Source of the DNA: Burkholderiales bacterium
Lineage (GTDB): Bacteria > Pseudomonadota > Gammaproteobacteria > Burkholderiales > Burkholderiaceae_E
DNA: 5,092 bases
Reading direction: 5' to 3'
Assembly (NCBI GenBank): GCA_020348765.1
Contig: CP070753.1
Coordinates: forward strand, 74,613 to 79,704
The notes under the pieces are model-generated. The model searched no databases and had not been told where the DNA came from. It worked only from the letters and a program-made list of their open reading frames with translations. Position numbers and translations under genes: made by a program. This document shows positions 1 to 5,092 of this stretch, piece by piece (the stretch's first letter is position 1; each line of letters starts with the position of its first letter).

Positions 1-369
1 CAGTGCGGCCAGCACCGAGGCCACGGTGTCCGGCTGCACGAAAGGCATGTCGCCGGGAAGAACCAGCACGGCCGCGGGCTTGGGCCCGTCGAGCGCTGCG
101 CGCGCGCCGCAGGCCAGGCTGTGGCCCATGCCATCGTCGGCCTGCGGGCAGCCGACGAATTCCGGGCCCGCCGCGCCGACCGCGGCACGAACCCGGTCCC
201 CGGCCGCATCGTCACGCACCACCACGATCACGCGGTCGCAGCTACCCGCGAGCGCACGGACCGCGCGCTCGACGCGCGCGTGGCCGTCTATGCGGGCCAG
301 CAGCTTGTCGCGTTCGCCGTGCTTATCGAAGCGGCGCCCGCGACCGGCCGCCAGCACGATGCCCACCAC
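1..369 (-). CDS. MobA/MocA-like molybdenum cofactor nucleotidyltransferase (partial, C-terminus off the left edge)
   Basis: This is the N-terminal 123 residues of an NTP-transferase-like protein of the MobA/MocA type. The family transfers CMP or GMP from the nucleotide to molybdopterin-Mo in the cytoplasm, to mature Mo-hydroxylases or related enzymes. Seen: the nucleotide-binding signature LAAGRGRRF at residues 6-14, KLL at 22-24, a GMGHSL motif at 80-85 and LPGDMPFV at 104-111, the family's metal/nucleotide-binding aspartate motif. GMGxSL followed closely by (A/G)DMP resembles MocA (cytidylyltransferase) more than MobA, but this is inference. Family members are about 190-200 residues, so roughly 70 are missing. 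The chosen start is GTG at 369, directly before the conserved VGIVLAAG strand; it has no visible Shine-Dalgarno. The frame stays open upstream to a TTG at 505-507 overlapping the acuI stop (TTGA), which would add 46 low-complexity residues. It lies downstream of the acuI-like gene on the same strand, probably one operon. Confidence 0.85.
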   Translation of the reverse strand, partial: MVGIVLAAGRGRRFDKHGERDKLLARIDGHARVERAVRALAGSCDRVIVVVRDDAAGDRVRAAVGAAGPEFVGCPQADDGMGHSLACGARAALDGPKPAAVLVLPGDMPFVQPDTVASVLAAL

Positions 370-416
370 CGGGCCGCGCGCGGGACCGGTCGCGTGCGCG
401 GTGGCGGGACCGGGCG

Positions 417-488
417 CAGGTCGGGGCGCGGGACCGCGTGCAGGCCCGCTCGCTGGACCGCATGCAGGCCCGCTCGCTGGACCGCGTG
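417..488. repeat. 24-bp GC-rich tandem repeat between acuI and the MocA-like gene
   Basis: Two near-identical 24-bp units lie at 441-464 and 465-488, differing only at one base (A at 462, G at 486). A diverged copy at 417-440 matches them at 18-19 of 24 positions, and a fragment beginning CAGG follows at 489. Read on the minus strand in the frame of the MocA-like protein, each unit encodes eight residues made of the tetrapeptide pattern PAxG. A degenerate P/A/G-rich pattern continues to the GTG at 369. The tract is either an untranslated spacer or a flexible N-terminal linker of the nucleotidyltransferase. The unit length being a multiple of three keeps this frame open whatever the copy number. 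Confidence 0.85.
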
Positions 489-503
489 CAGGACTGGTGT
501 CGC

Positions 504-1505
504 TCAACGGTTGACGTCGACCACGGTACGTCCGCGCACCCGCCCGGCGAGAATCTCCGGTGCGACCGACAGCGCTTCGCTCAACGGCACTTCGCGGGTC
601 ATCGACTCGAGCTTGGCCGCGTCGAGTTCGAGCGCCAGGCGGCTCCAGGCGCGTTCGCGATCGGGCATCGGGCACATGACGCTGTCGACGCCGATCAGCC
701 GCACGCCGCGCAGGATGAACGGTGCGACCGTGGCCGGCAGGTCCATGCCCTGGGCCAGCCCGCAGGCGGCAACGACGCCGCGGTAGCGCGACTGGGCGCA
801 GGCATTGGCCAGCGTGTGGCTGCCGACGGTGTCCACGACGCCGGCCCAGCGTTCCTTCTGAAGCGGTTTGCCGGGCTCGGACAGCGAGGAGCGGTCGATC
901 AGGTCGGCAGCGCCCAGCGTCTGCAGGTAATCGCGCTCGCCTTGCCGTCCGGTCGAGGCGATGACCCGGTAACCGAGGCCGGCGAGCAGCGCGATCGCCA
1001 CCGAACCGACGCCGCCCGCGGCGCCGGTGACCAGCACTTCGCCGTCTCCGGCAGCAAGGCCCTGATCCTGCAGCGCCATCACGCACAGCATCGCGGTGTA
1101 GCCGGCTGTACCGATCGCCATCGCCTGGCGGCTGCTCAGACCATCGGGCAGCCGCACCAGCCAGTCGCCCTTCAGGCGCGCCTTCTGCGCCAGGCAGCCC
1201 CAGTGCGTCTCGCCCACGCCCCAGCCGTTGAGCACCACGCGGTCGCCGGGCTTGAAGCCGGCGTGCTCGCTCGCCTCGACCACGCCGGCCCCGTCGATGC
1301 CGGGCACCATCGGCCACTTGCGCACGACCGGTGCGCGATTGGCCAGAGCCAGGCCGTCCTTGTAGTTGACCGTCGAATACTCGATCCGAACGACGACGTC
1401 GCCGTCACCCGCATTCGCCTGCAGCGCCTCGTCGCTCAGTTCACGCAGCGATGCCGAGAAGCCCGCATCGCCCTTCTCGAGATAGATGGCCTTGAATGTG
1501 CTCAT
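504..1505 (-). CDS. acuI: Acrylyl-CoA reductase (NADPH)-like, AcuI/YhdH family medium-chain dehydrogenase/reductase
   Basis: This 333-residue cytoplasmic oxidoreductase belongs to the zinc-independent quinone oxidoreductase branch of the MDR superfamily. AcuI/YhdH reduces acryloyl-CoA to propionyl-CoA with NADPH, which detoxifies acrylate and feeds C3 metabolism. Seen: a GroES-like N-terminal half with NYKD at 47-50 and PGIDGAG at 68-74; GTAGYTAML at 132-140; the Rossmann dinucleotide loop GAAGGVGS at 161-168; STGR at 184-187, where NADPH-dependent members bind the 2'-phosphate; the family stretch from [11 protein letters not shown] (262-272) to CP (278-279); and the C-terminal [11 protein letters not shown] at 321-331. 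Length matches the family (about 325-330). Start ATG 1503-1505 has GGAGG five bases upstream. The stop overlaps a possible TTG start of the downstream nucleotidyltransferase. The family assignment is strong; the physiological substrate (acryloyl-CoA or another enone/enoyl-CoA) is inferred. Confidence 0.94.
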   Translation of the reverse strand: MSTFKAIYLEKGDAGFSASLRELSDEALQANAGDGDVVVRIEYSTVNYKDGLALANRAPVVRKWPMVPGIDGAGVVEASEHAGFKPGDRVVLNGWGVGETHWGCLAQKARLKGDWLVRLPDGLSSRQAMAIGTAGYTAMLCVMALQDQGLAAGDGEVLVTGAAGGVGSVAIALLAGLGYRVIASTGRQGERDYLQTLGAADLIDRSSLSEPGKPLQKERWAGVVDTVGSHTLANACAQSRYRGVVAACGLAQGMDLPATVAPFILRGVRLIGVDSVMCPMPDRERAWSRLALELDAAKLESMTREVPLSEALSVAPEILAGRVRGRTVVDVNR

Positions 1506-1510
1506 GTCCG

Positions 1511-1515
1511 CCTCC
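1511..1515 (-). promoter_or_regulatory. Ribosome binding site of the acuI-like gene
   Basis: On the minus strand GGAGG stands five bases before the ATG at 1503-1505. It is a near-perfect Shine-Dalgarno sequence and fixes the start. It is one of two clear ribosome binding sites in the window, so this gene is probably well translated. Confidence 0.85.
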
Positions 1516-1526
1516 GGTTGCCCGCA

Positions 1527-1535
1527 AGGATAGCA
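1527..1535 (-). promoter_or_regulatory. Possible extended -10 promoter element for the acuI-like gene
   Basis: The minus strand reads TGC-TATCCT, which fits an extended -10 (TGn followed by TATnnT). A TGGACA at 1560-1565 resembles a -35 box, but the 27-base spacing is too long for a normal sigma-70 pair, so the -35 contact is doubtful. Transcription would begin near 1520, leaving a leader of about 15 bases that just contains the GGAGG ribosome binding site. This is a pattern match only. Confidence 0.35.
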
Positions 1536-1650
1536 GTGCGGATCGGGCGCGCCGCTCGTTGTCCAGGGGCTTGACGCGATGCGACGCGGTGCGGCGCGGC
1601 ACCAGGGGCCCCCGGGTAATCCGGGATCGGGCCGGTGCCACGCCGTCCAC

Positions 1651-1656
1651 TACACT
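1651..1656 (+). promoter_or_regulatory. Weak -10-like element upstream of the GGDEF-EAL gene
   Basis: TACACT matches the sigma-70 -10 consensus at four of six positions and lies in the divergent intergenic region about 60 bases before the ATG at 1717. No convincing -35 box sits 16-18 bases upstream. If it is real, transcription begins near 1663, which would exclude the more upstream in-frame ATG at 1579 as a start. Low confidence. Confidence 0.25.
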
Positions 1657-1716
1657 TCGCCAGGCGGGTCCCGCGGACCCGCGCCGTGGCCCGGAGACAG
1701 TGCCGCAACGATCCCG

Positions 1717-3102
1717 ATGCGAGACAGAAGCCCTTCGACGATAGATCCGCCAAGGTTACCGGCCGAGGTCGGCGACCGAGCCCGCGCCGGGGTCGATCCG
1801 CCCGACTCCGGCCCGTTGCGGCCGCGGCTCAGATCGCGCGCGGCGTTCAATCGCGAGCTGGCCGCGCGCCTGCGCGAGCCGCGCGAGCCGCAGGCGCGCT
1901 CGGCGCTGCTGCTGATCGGGCTGGACGCGTTCGAGGACTTCAACGACATCTACGGCTTTCGGGTCGCGGACCGGGTGCTGGCCGGTCTCGGGCGCCGGCT
2001 GCGCGATTCGGCGCGGGCCTCGGACCTGGTCGCGCGCTACGACAGCGACCGGTTCGCGCTGTGGATGAGCGACGCCGCCCAGCTGGTCGAGGTGGCACAG
2101 CTGGCGCGCCGGCTCCTGGAAGTGGTCGCGGCCGCCCGGATGCGGCGCGACGTGGACATCCACCTGCTGGCCAGCGTGGGCGTGGCCCTCTATCCGGAGC
2201 ACGGCGAGACGCTCGAGGAGCTGGTGCGCGCCGCGGCGCGGGCGCTGCGCCGAGCCAAGCGCGAAGGCGGAAACGCGTATCACCTGTATGCGCCGGACCT
2301 GCCGCAACCGCCGAACCGGCTGGCATTGCAGTCCTGGCTGCACCAGTCGCTGGCCGAGGACGCGGTCGCCATGGTGTACCAGCCCCAACTCGTGATCGAG
2401 ACCGGCGCCGTGCATGGCGTCGAGGCGCTGCTGCGGGTCGATCACCCGCGGCTGGGCCGCTGGCCGCTCGAGGCCTGGCTGGCGACCGCCGAGGAGCTGC
2501 CGGTGTTCGAGCGCTTCGTGCGCTGGGGGCTGGAGCGTGCCTGCCTGGACGCGGTGCGATGGGCCGCGAGCGCCGGGTTCACCGGCACGACCGCGGTGAA
2601 CCTGCCGGGGCTGACGCTGCGCGATGCGCGGCTCGCGTCCTGGGTGCAGCAGGCGCTGAACGCCAGCGGGCTGGCGCCGTCACGGCTCGTGATCGAGATC
2701 ACCGAGCGTTCGGTGGTCGGGCATGGCCAGGCGGTGCTGACGGCGCTCGAGCGCATTCGCGCGCTCGGGGTGCGGATCGGGATCGACGACTTCGGGGTCG
2801 AGCACTCGGCCCTGAGCTACCTGGCCCGCCTGCCGGTCGACGAGCTCAAGCTCGACCGCACCTTCGTCGAGGGCGTCGGCATGCACGCCGACGCCGAGGA
2901 AGTGGCTCGGGCCGTGATCACGCTCGGCACGCGCCTGGGCCTGACGGTGATCGCCGAAGGCGTCGAGACCAATGCGCAGCTCGGGTTCCTGCGCGATGCC
3001 GGGTGCCGGATCGCGCAGGGCTACCTGCTCGGCCGGCCGATGCCGGCGGCCGCTCTCGCCGCGTGGCTGAGGTCGCACCAGGTGCAGGCGCAAGGCGCCT
3101 GA
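1717..3102 (+). CDS. GGDEF-EAL protein with degenerate GGDEF, probable cyclic-di-GMP phosphodiesterase
   Basis: A 461-residue cytoplasmic protein with no signal peptide, membrane segment or recognisable sensor domain. The GGDEF domain spans about 37-195. Its signature RYGGDEF reads RYDSDRF (107-113), so diguanylate cyclase activity is probably lost, yet the I-site RxxD (RASD, 100-103) that binds c-di-GMP is kept at the normal five-residue distance. The EAL domain covers about 200-450 and keeps the residues known to be needed for hydrolysis of c-di-GMP to pGpG: EAL in VEALLR (235-240), Asn295, EITE (327-330), the Asp pair of DDFG (357-360), Lys378 in ELKLDR, EGVE (414-417) and Gln434. After DDFG the usual TGYSS reads VEHSA, which is unusual. 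An upstream in-frame ATG at 1579 gives 507 residues, but the added 46 look non-conserved; ATG 1717 is followed by AT-richer codons typical of a gene start. Neither has a clear Shine-Dalgarno. It stands alone, divergent from acuI and convergent with paaK. Domain call certain, phosphodiesterase activity likely, start uncertain. Confidence 0.92.
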   Translation: MRDRSPSTIDPPRLPAEVGDRARAGVDPPDSGPLRPRLRSRAAFNRELAARLREPREPQARSALLLIGLDAFEDFNDIYGFRVADRVLAGLGRRLRDSARASDLVARYDSDRFALWMSDAAQLVEVAQLARRLLEVVAAARMRRDVDIHLLASVGVALYPEHGETLEELVRAAARALRRAKREGGNAYHLYAPDLPQPPNRLALQSWLHQSLAEDAVAMVYQPQLVIETGAVHGVEALLRVDHPRLGRWPLEAWLATAEELPVFERFVRWGLERACLDAVRWAASAGFTGTTAVNLPGLTLRDARLASWVQQALNASGLAPSRLVIEITERSVVGHGQAVLTALERIRALGVRIGIDDFGVEHSALSYLARLPVDELKLDRTFVEGVGMHADAEEVARAVITLGTRLGLTVIAEGVETNAQLGFLRDAGCRIAQGYLLGRPMPAAALAAWLRSHQVQAQGA

Positions 3103-3129
3103 GCGCGCGGCCTCTGCGTTGGCGACGCG
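3103..3129. other. 27-bp convergent intergenic spacer without a classical terminator
   Basis: The GGDEF-EAL and paaK genes end tail to tail with only 27 bases between their stops. A 6-bp perfect hairpin with a three-base loop (AGGCGC at 3086-3091 pairing with GCGCCT at 3095-3100) covers the end of the GGDEF-EAL gene. Neither strand has a run of T after it, so it does not meet the intrinsic-terminator pattern. Confidence 0.5.
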
Positions 3130-4440
3130 CTACTTGCGGCGCCGGTCGATGACGCGCTTCGCCTTGCCGATCGAGCGCTCGACCGCACCGACCGGCTCGA
3201 CCGCGATGCGCGCGGTGACGCCGATCATCGACTTGATCGATTGCTCGAGACGGGCCGCGGCCTGCACGCGCTCGGGCTCGGGCGCGGCGCTGAATTCCGG
3301 CTTCAGCTCGACGCGCACGGTCAGCGTGTCCAGCGGGCCCTCGCGATCGAGCTCGCACACGTAGTGCGGCGCCAGCGACGGCTGCTTCAGGATCTGTTCC
3401 TCGATCTGCGAGGGGAACACGTTGACGCCGCGCACGATCATCATGTCGTCCGAGCGCCCGGTGATCTTCTGCATGCGGCGCATCGTGCGCGCCGTGCCCG
3501 GCAGCAGCCGGGTCAGGTCGCGGGTCCGGTAGCGGATGATCGGCAGCGCCTCCTTCTTGAGCGAGGTGACCACCCTCTCGCCGAACTCGCCCTCGGGCAG
3601 CGGCGCACCGGTCTGCGGGTCGACGATCTCCGGCAAGAAATGGTCCTCCCAGATGGTCGGGCCGTCCTTGGTCTCGATGCACTCGTTGGCCACGCCCGGG
3701 CCCATGACCTCGGACAGGCCGTAGATGTCGACCGCGTCCATGCCGGTGCGCTGCTCGATCGCGGTGCGCATGTCGTTGGTCCACGGCTCGGCACCGAAGA
3801 TCCCGATGCGCAGGCTCGACTGGCGCGGATCGAACCCCTGGCGCTCGAGCTCGTCGGCGATGGCCAGCATGTAGCTGGGCGTCACCATGATGATGTCCGG
3901 CCGGAAATCGTTGATCAGCTGCACCTGGCGCTCGGTTTGCCCGCCGCCGAACGGCACCACGGTCAGCCCCAGGCGCTCGGCGCCGTAGTGCGCGCCCAGG
4001 CCGCCGGTGAACAGCCCGTAGCCGTAGCTGACGTGCACGATGTCACCGTGGCGCGCGCCGGAGGCGCGGATCGAGCGAGCCACGAGGTCGGACCAGGTGT
4101 CGATGTCGCGCGCGGTGTAGCCGACGACCGTGGGCTTTCCTGTGGTGCCGCTCGAGGCATGGATGCGCACCACCTGGTCCCGGGGCACGGCGAACATGCC
4201 GAACGGATAGGTCTCGCGCAGGTCCTGCTTGGTCGTGACCGGGAATCTGGCGATGTCCTCGATTGCGCGCAGGTCGTCCGGATGCACGCCGGCCGCATCG
4301 AACTTGGCCCGATAGTGCGCCACGTTGTCATAGGCATGGCGCACCGACCACTTGAGCCGCTCGAGCTGCAGCGCGCGCAGCTCGTCGATCGACGCCTTCT
4401 CGATCGGTTCCAGCGGAAGCCCGGTATCTCGCTCGCTCAT
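3130..4440 (-). CDS. paaK: Phenylacetate-CoA ligase PaaK
   Basis: PaaK converts phenylacetate, ATP and CoA into phenylacetyl-CoA, AMP and PPi, the first step of the aerobic phenylacetate pathway. The 436 residues match the usual length of about 430-440. Seen: the adenylate-forming P-loop SSGTTGKPT at 96-104; GAEPW at 216-220; DIYGLSEVMGPG at 238-249, the acyl-adenylate-binding A5 region; RYRTRDL at 303-309, with the ribose-contacting Asp; GRSDDMMIVRGVNVFPSQIE at 328-347, the hinge and start of the mobile C-terminal domain; and the C-terminal ERSIGKAKRVID at 421-432 carrying the A10-type catalytic lysine. Start ATG 4438-4440 is supported by AAGGAG seven bases upstream and by an ATGA overlap with the paaI stop. 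The frame is open further upstream, but only antiparallel to paaI coding, so that is not real N-terminus. It is the last gene of its unit in this window, 27 bases from the convergent GGDEF-EAL stop. Confidence 0.97.
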   Translation of the reverse strand: MSERDTGLPLEPIEKASIDELRALQLERLKWSVRHAYDNVAHYRAKFDAAGVHPDDLRAIEDIARFPVTTKQDLRETYPFGMFAVPRDQVVRIHASSGTTGKPTVVGYTARDIDTWSDLVARSIRASGARHGDIVHVSYGYGLFTGGLGAHYGAERLGLTVVPFGGGQTERQVQLINDFRPDIIMVTPSYMLAIADELERQGFDPRQSSLRIGIFGAEPWTNDMRTAIEQRTGMDAVDIYGLSEVMGPGVANECIETKDGPTIWEDHFLPEIVDPQTGAPLPEGEFGERVVTSLKKEALPIIRYRTRDLTRLLPGTARTMRRMQKITGRSDDMMIVRGVNVFPSQIEEQILKQPSLAPHYVCELDREGPLDTLTVRVELKPEFSAAPEPERVQAAARLEQSIKSMIGVTARIAVEPVGAVERSIGKAKRVIDRRRK

Positions 4441-4934
4441 CTGCCGTCTCCTTGGTTGCCGCTGCCTGCTCCTCGCTCGGGCGCGGTGTCCTCGACGAAG
4501 TGTCCCTTGATGGTGGCCGACTTGCCGCGGAACAGCGCGATCAGCTTGCCGGTCTGGTCGGTCACCCGCATATCGTAGACCCCGCTGCGTCCGGCGCGGT
4601 ACTGCTCGACGCCCTCGGCCGTCAGCTCGTCGCCCTCGTGCGCGGGCGCGAGGAAGTCGATCGCGGCGCTCGCCGCCACCGCGCGCTGGTTGTGACTGTT
4701 GCAGGCATACGCGAAGGTCGAGTCGGCCAGCAGGAAGATGTAGCCGCCGTGGCAGATACCGTGGCCGTTGGTCATATCGCGGCGCACGCGCATGCGCCAG
4801 CGCGCTCTGCCCGGCGCCATTTCGAGAAGCTCGATGCCCAGTGCTCGCGAGGTGCGGTCGTCTTCCCACATGATCCGTCCCGCGGCCTCGGCCAGCGCTG
4901 CGGGTGTCATTTTCGAGTACGCGGATTCGCTCAT
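4437..4934 (-). CDS. paaI: Phenylacetic acid degradation hotdog thioesterase PaaI
   Basis: PaaI is a cytoplasmic hotdog-fold acyl-CoA thioesterase. In the phenylacetate pathway it hydrolyses hydroxylated or stalled phenylacetyl-CoA intermediates, releasing trapped CoA. As read here it has 165 residues; E. coli PaaI has about 140. Seen: NGHG at 56-59, CHGG at 61-64, and LAD at 69-71 with the catalytic Asp71 leading into the long hotdog helix (ADSTFAYACNS); later AIDFLAP (91-97), GVYDMRV (118-124) and LFRGKS (133-138), all typical of the family. The last 18 or so residues are a Gly/Glu-rich tail that carries the paaK ribosome binding site. Start ATG 4932-4934 is preferred; ATG 4941-4943 (three residues longer), ATG 4908-4910 and a GTG at 5049-5051 are in frame, none with a clear Shine-Dalgarno. 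The GTG start would translate the heptamer array into TPNAERR repeats, which no PaaI family feature supports. The stop overlaps paaK. Confidence 0.9.
   Translation of the reverse strand: MSESAYSKMTPAALAEAAGRIMWEDDRTSRALGIELLEMAPGRARWRMRVRRDMTNGHGICHGGYIFLLADSTFAYACNSHNQRAVAASAAIDFLAPAHEGDELTAEGVEQYRAGRSGVYDMRVTDQTGKLIALFRGKSATIKGHFVEDTAPERGAGSGNQGDGR
4448..4453 (-). promoter_or_regulatory. Ribosome binding site of paaK, inside the end of paaI
   Basis: On the minus strand AAGGAG precedes the paaK ATG by seven bases and lies within the last codons of paaI. It decides the paaK start at 4440 rather than any upstream in-frame codon. Together with the ATGA stop/start overlap it indicates translational coupling of paaI and paaK. 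Confidence 0.85.
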
Positions 4935-4956
4935 GTCGGGCATTCGATCTGCGGTT

Positions 4957-5026
4957 GGCGTTCGGCGTTCGGCGTTCGGCGTTCGGCGTTCGGCGTTCGG
5001 CGTTCGGCGTTCGGCGTTCGGCGTTC
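4957..5026. repeat. Ten perfect tandem copies of a 7-bp repeat upstream of paaI
   Basis: The plus strand carries ten uninterrupted copies of GGCGTTC (GAACGCC on the minus strand), followed by a partial GGCG at 5027-5030. A tract of perfect short repeats of this kind is prone to slipped-strand changes in copy number. The array ends 22 bases before the preferred paaI ATG, so it lies in the presumed 5' leader. If translation began upstream at 5051, three copies (21 bp) would encode the seven-residue unit TPNAERR, and gain or loss of one copy would shift the frame. Confidence 0.97.
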
Positions 5027-5034
5027 GGCGCGGC

Positions 5035-5043
5035 AGCGTAGCA
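5035..5043 (-). promoter_or_regulatory. Possible extended -10 element for the paaI-paaK unit
   Basis: The minus strand reads TGC-TACGCT, an extended -10-like motif (TGn then T-A-n-n-n-T). It is only a partial consensus match and lacks a good -35 at normal spacing. If used, transcription would start near 5028, right at the edge of the heptamer array, so that nearly the whole array would be leader RNA. An alternative is that paaI and paaK are transcribed from further upstream, beyond the right edge, as part of a longer paa operon. Confidence 0.25.
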
Positions 5044-5092
5044 CAGTGCACATGGCGCTCGGGCGTCGAGCGAAGCGGGCGCGGTCGTGCCG

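Noticed and set aside
417..497. Possible CRISPR-like repeats
   Set aside because: The 24-bp units are directly adjacent with no unique spacers, so this is a plain tandem repeat.
3..1574. A 523-codon plus-strand open frame opposite acuI and the MocA-like gene
   Set aside because: It is rich in Arg, Ala, Pro and His with no recognisable domain, and lies antisense to two genes with clear conserved motifs. It is a shadow frame expected in very GC-rich DNA.
1571..1576. TTGACG as a -35 box for the GGDEF-EAL gene
   Set aside because: No -10-like sequence lies 16-18 bases downstream; the nearest candidate, TACACT at 1651, is far too distant.
3086..3100. GC hairpin as an intrinsic terminator for the convergent genes
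   Set aside because: The stem is only six pairs, lies inside the coding end of the GGDEF-EAL gene, and no T-tract follows on either strand.
1635..3152. A 505-codon plus-strand open frame in another frame over the GGDEF-EAL gene
   Set aside because: Low-complexity Ala/Arg/Gly translation; the GGDEF and EAL motifs are all in the frame ending at 3102.
3241..4578. A 445-codon plus-strand open frame opposite paaK
   Set aside because: Its composition (His, Ala, Arg, Asp-rich) shows no domain, and it is antisense to a full-length PaaK with all motifs present.
5052..5092. Start of a plus-strand gene at ATG 5052, or the tail of an upstream minus-strand gene
   Set aside because: Only about 40 bases are available, with no Shine-Dalgarno, no stop codon in any minus frame and no recognisable motif, so neither can be supported.
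1..5092. A new multi-gene system
   Set aside because: All five genes belong to well-known families and the three transcription units have unrelated roles. The novelty seen is limited to repeats and domain variants.

Overview
The window is very GC-rich DNA (roughly 70% by eye) with tightly packed bacterial genes. The proteins present (AcuI/YhdH-type reductase, MocA-like nucleotidyltransferase, tandem GGDEF-EAL protein, PaaI thioesterase, PaaK ligase) fit an aerobic, heterotrophic Pseudomonadota, most likely gamma- or betaproteobacterial. No rRNA, tRNA or species-specific marker is present, so I cannot be more precise.

Layout. (1) Positions 1-1505, minus strand: a complete acrylyl-CoA reductase-like gene (acuI/yhdH family) is followed by the 5' part of a MobA/MocA-like nucleotidyltransferase gene that runs off the left edge. 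A GC-rich 24-bp tandem repeat lies between the two conserved coding regions, or inside an N-terminal extension of the second gene. (2) Positions 1506-1716: a 211-bp divergent intergenic region with weak promoter-like elements. (3) Positions 1717-3102, plus strand: a cytoplasmic GGDEF-EAL protein whose cyclase signature is destroyed (DSDRF in place of GGDEF) but whose EAL catalytic residues are intact, so probably a c-di-GMP phosphodiesterase. (4) Positions 3130-4934, minus strand and convergent with the previous gene: paaI and paaK, joined by a 4-nt ATGA overlap. They are part of the phenylacetyl-CoA pathway for aerobic aromatic degradation. (5) Positions 4935-5092: the upstream region of paaI, dominated by ten perfect copies of a 7-bp repeat next to a possible extended -10 element.

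How the genes relate. PaaK activates phenylacetate to phenylacetyl-CoA, and PaaI is the rescue thioesterase that frees CoA from dead-end intermediates. They are a functional pair and appear translationally coupled. AcuI removes reactive acryloyl-CoA by reducing it to propionyl-CoA. The nucleotidyltransferase downstream of it probably modifies molybdenum cofactor for a Mo-hydroxylase not seen here. The c-di-GMP gene stands alone between the two metabolic units.

I found no mobile element, CRISPR array, toxin-antitoxin or defence system, and no evidence of an undescribed multi-gene system. The most interesting items are the two tandem-repeat tracts at gene starts, especially the heptamer array before paaI, whose unit is not a multiple of three. 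No gene-free stretch exceeds 300 bases.
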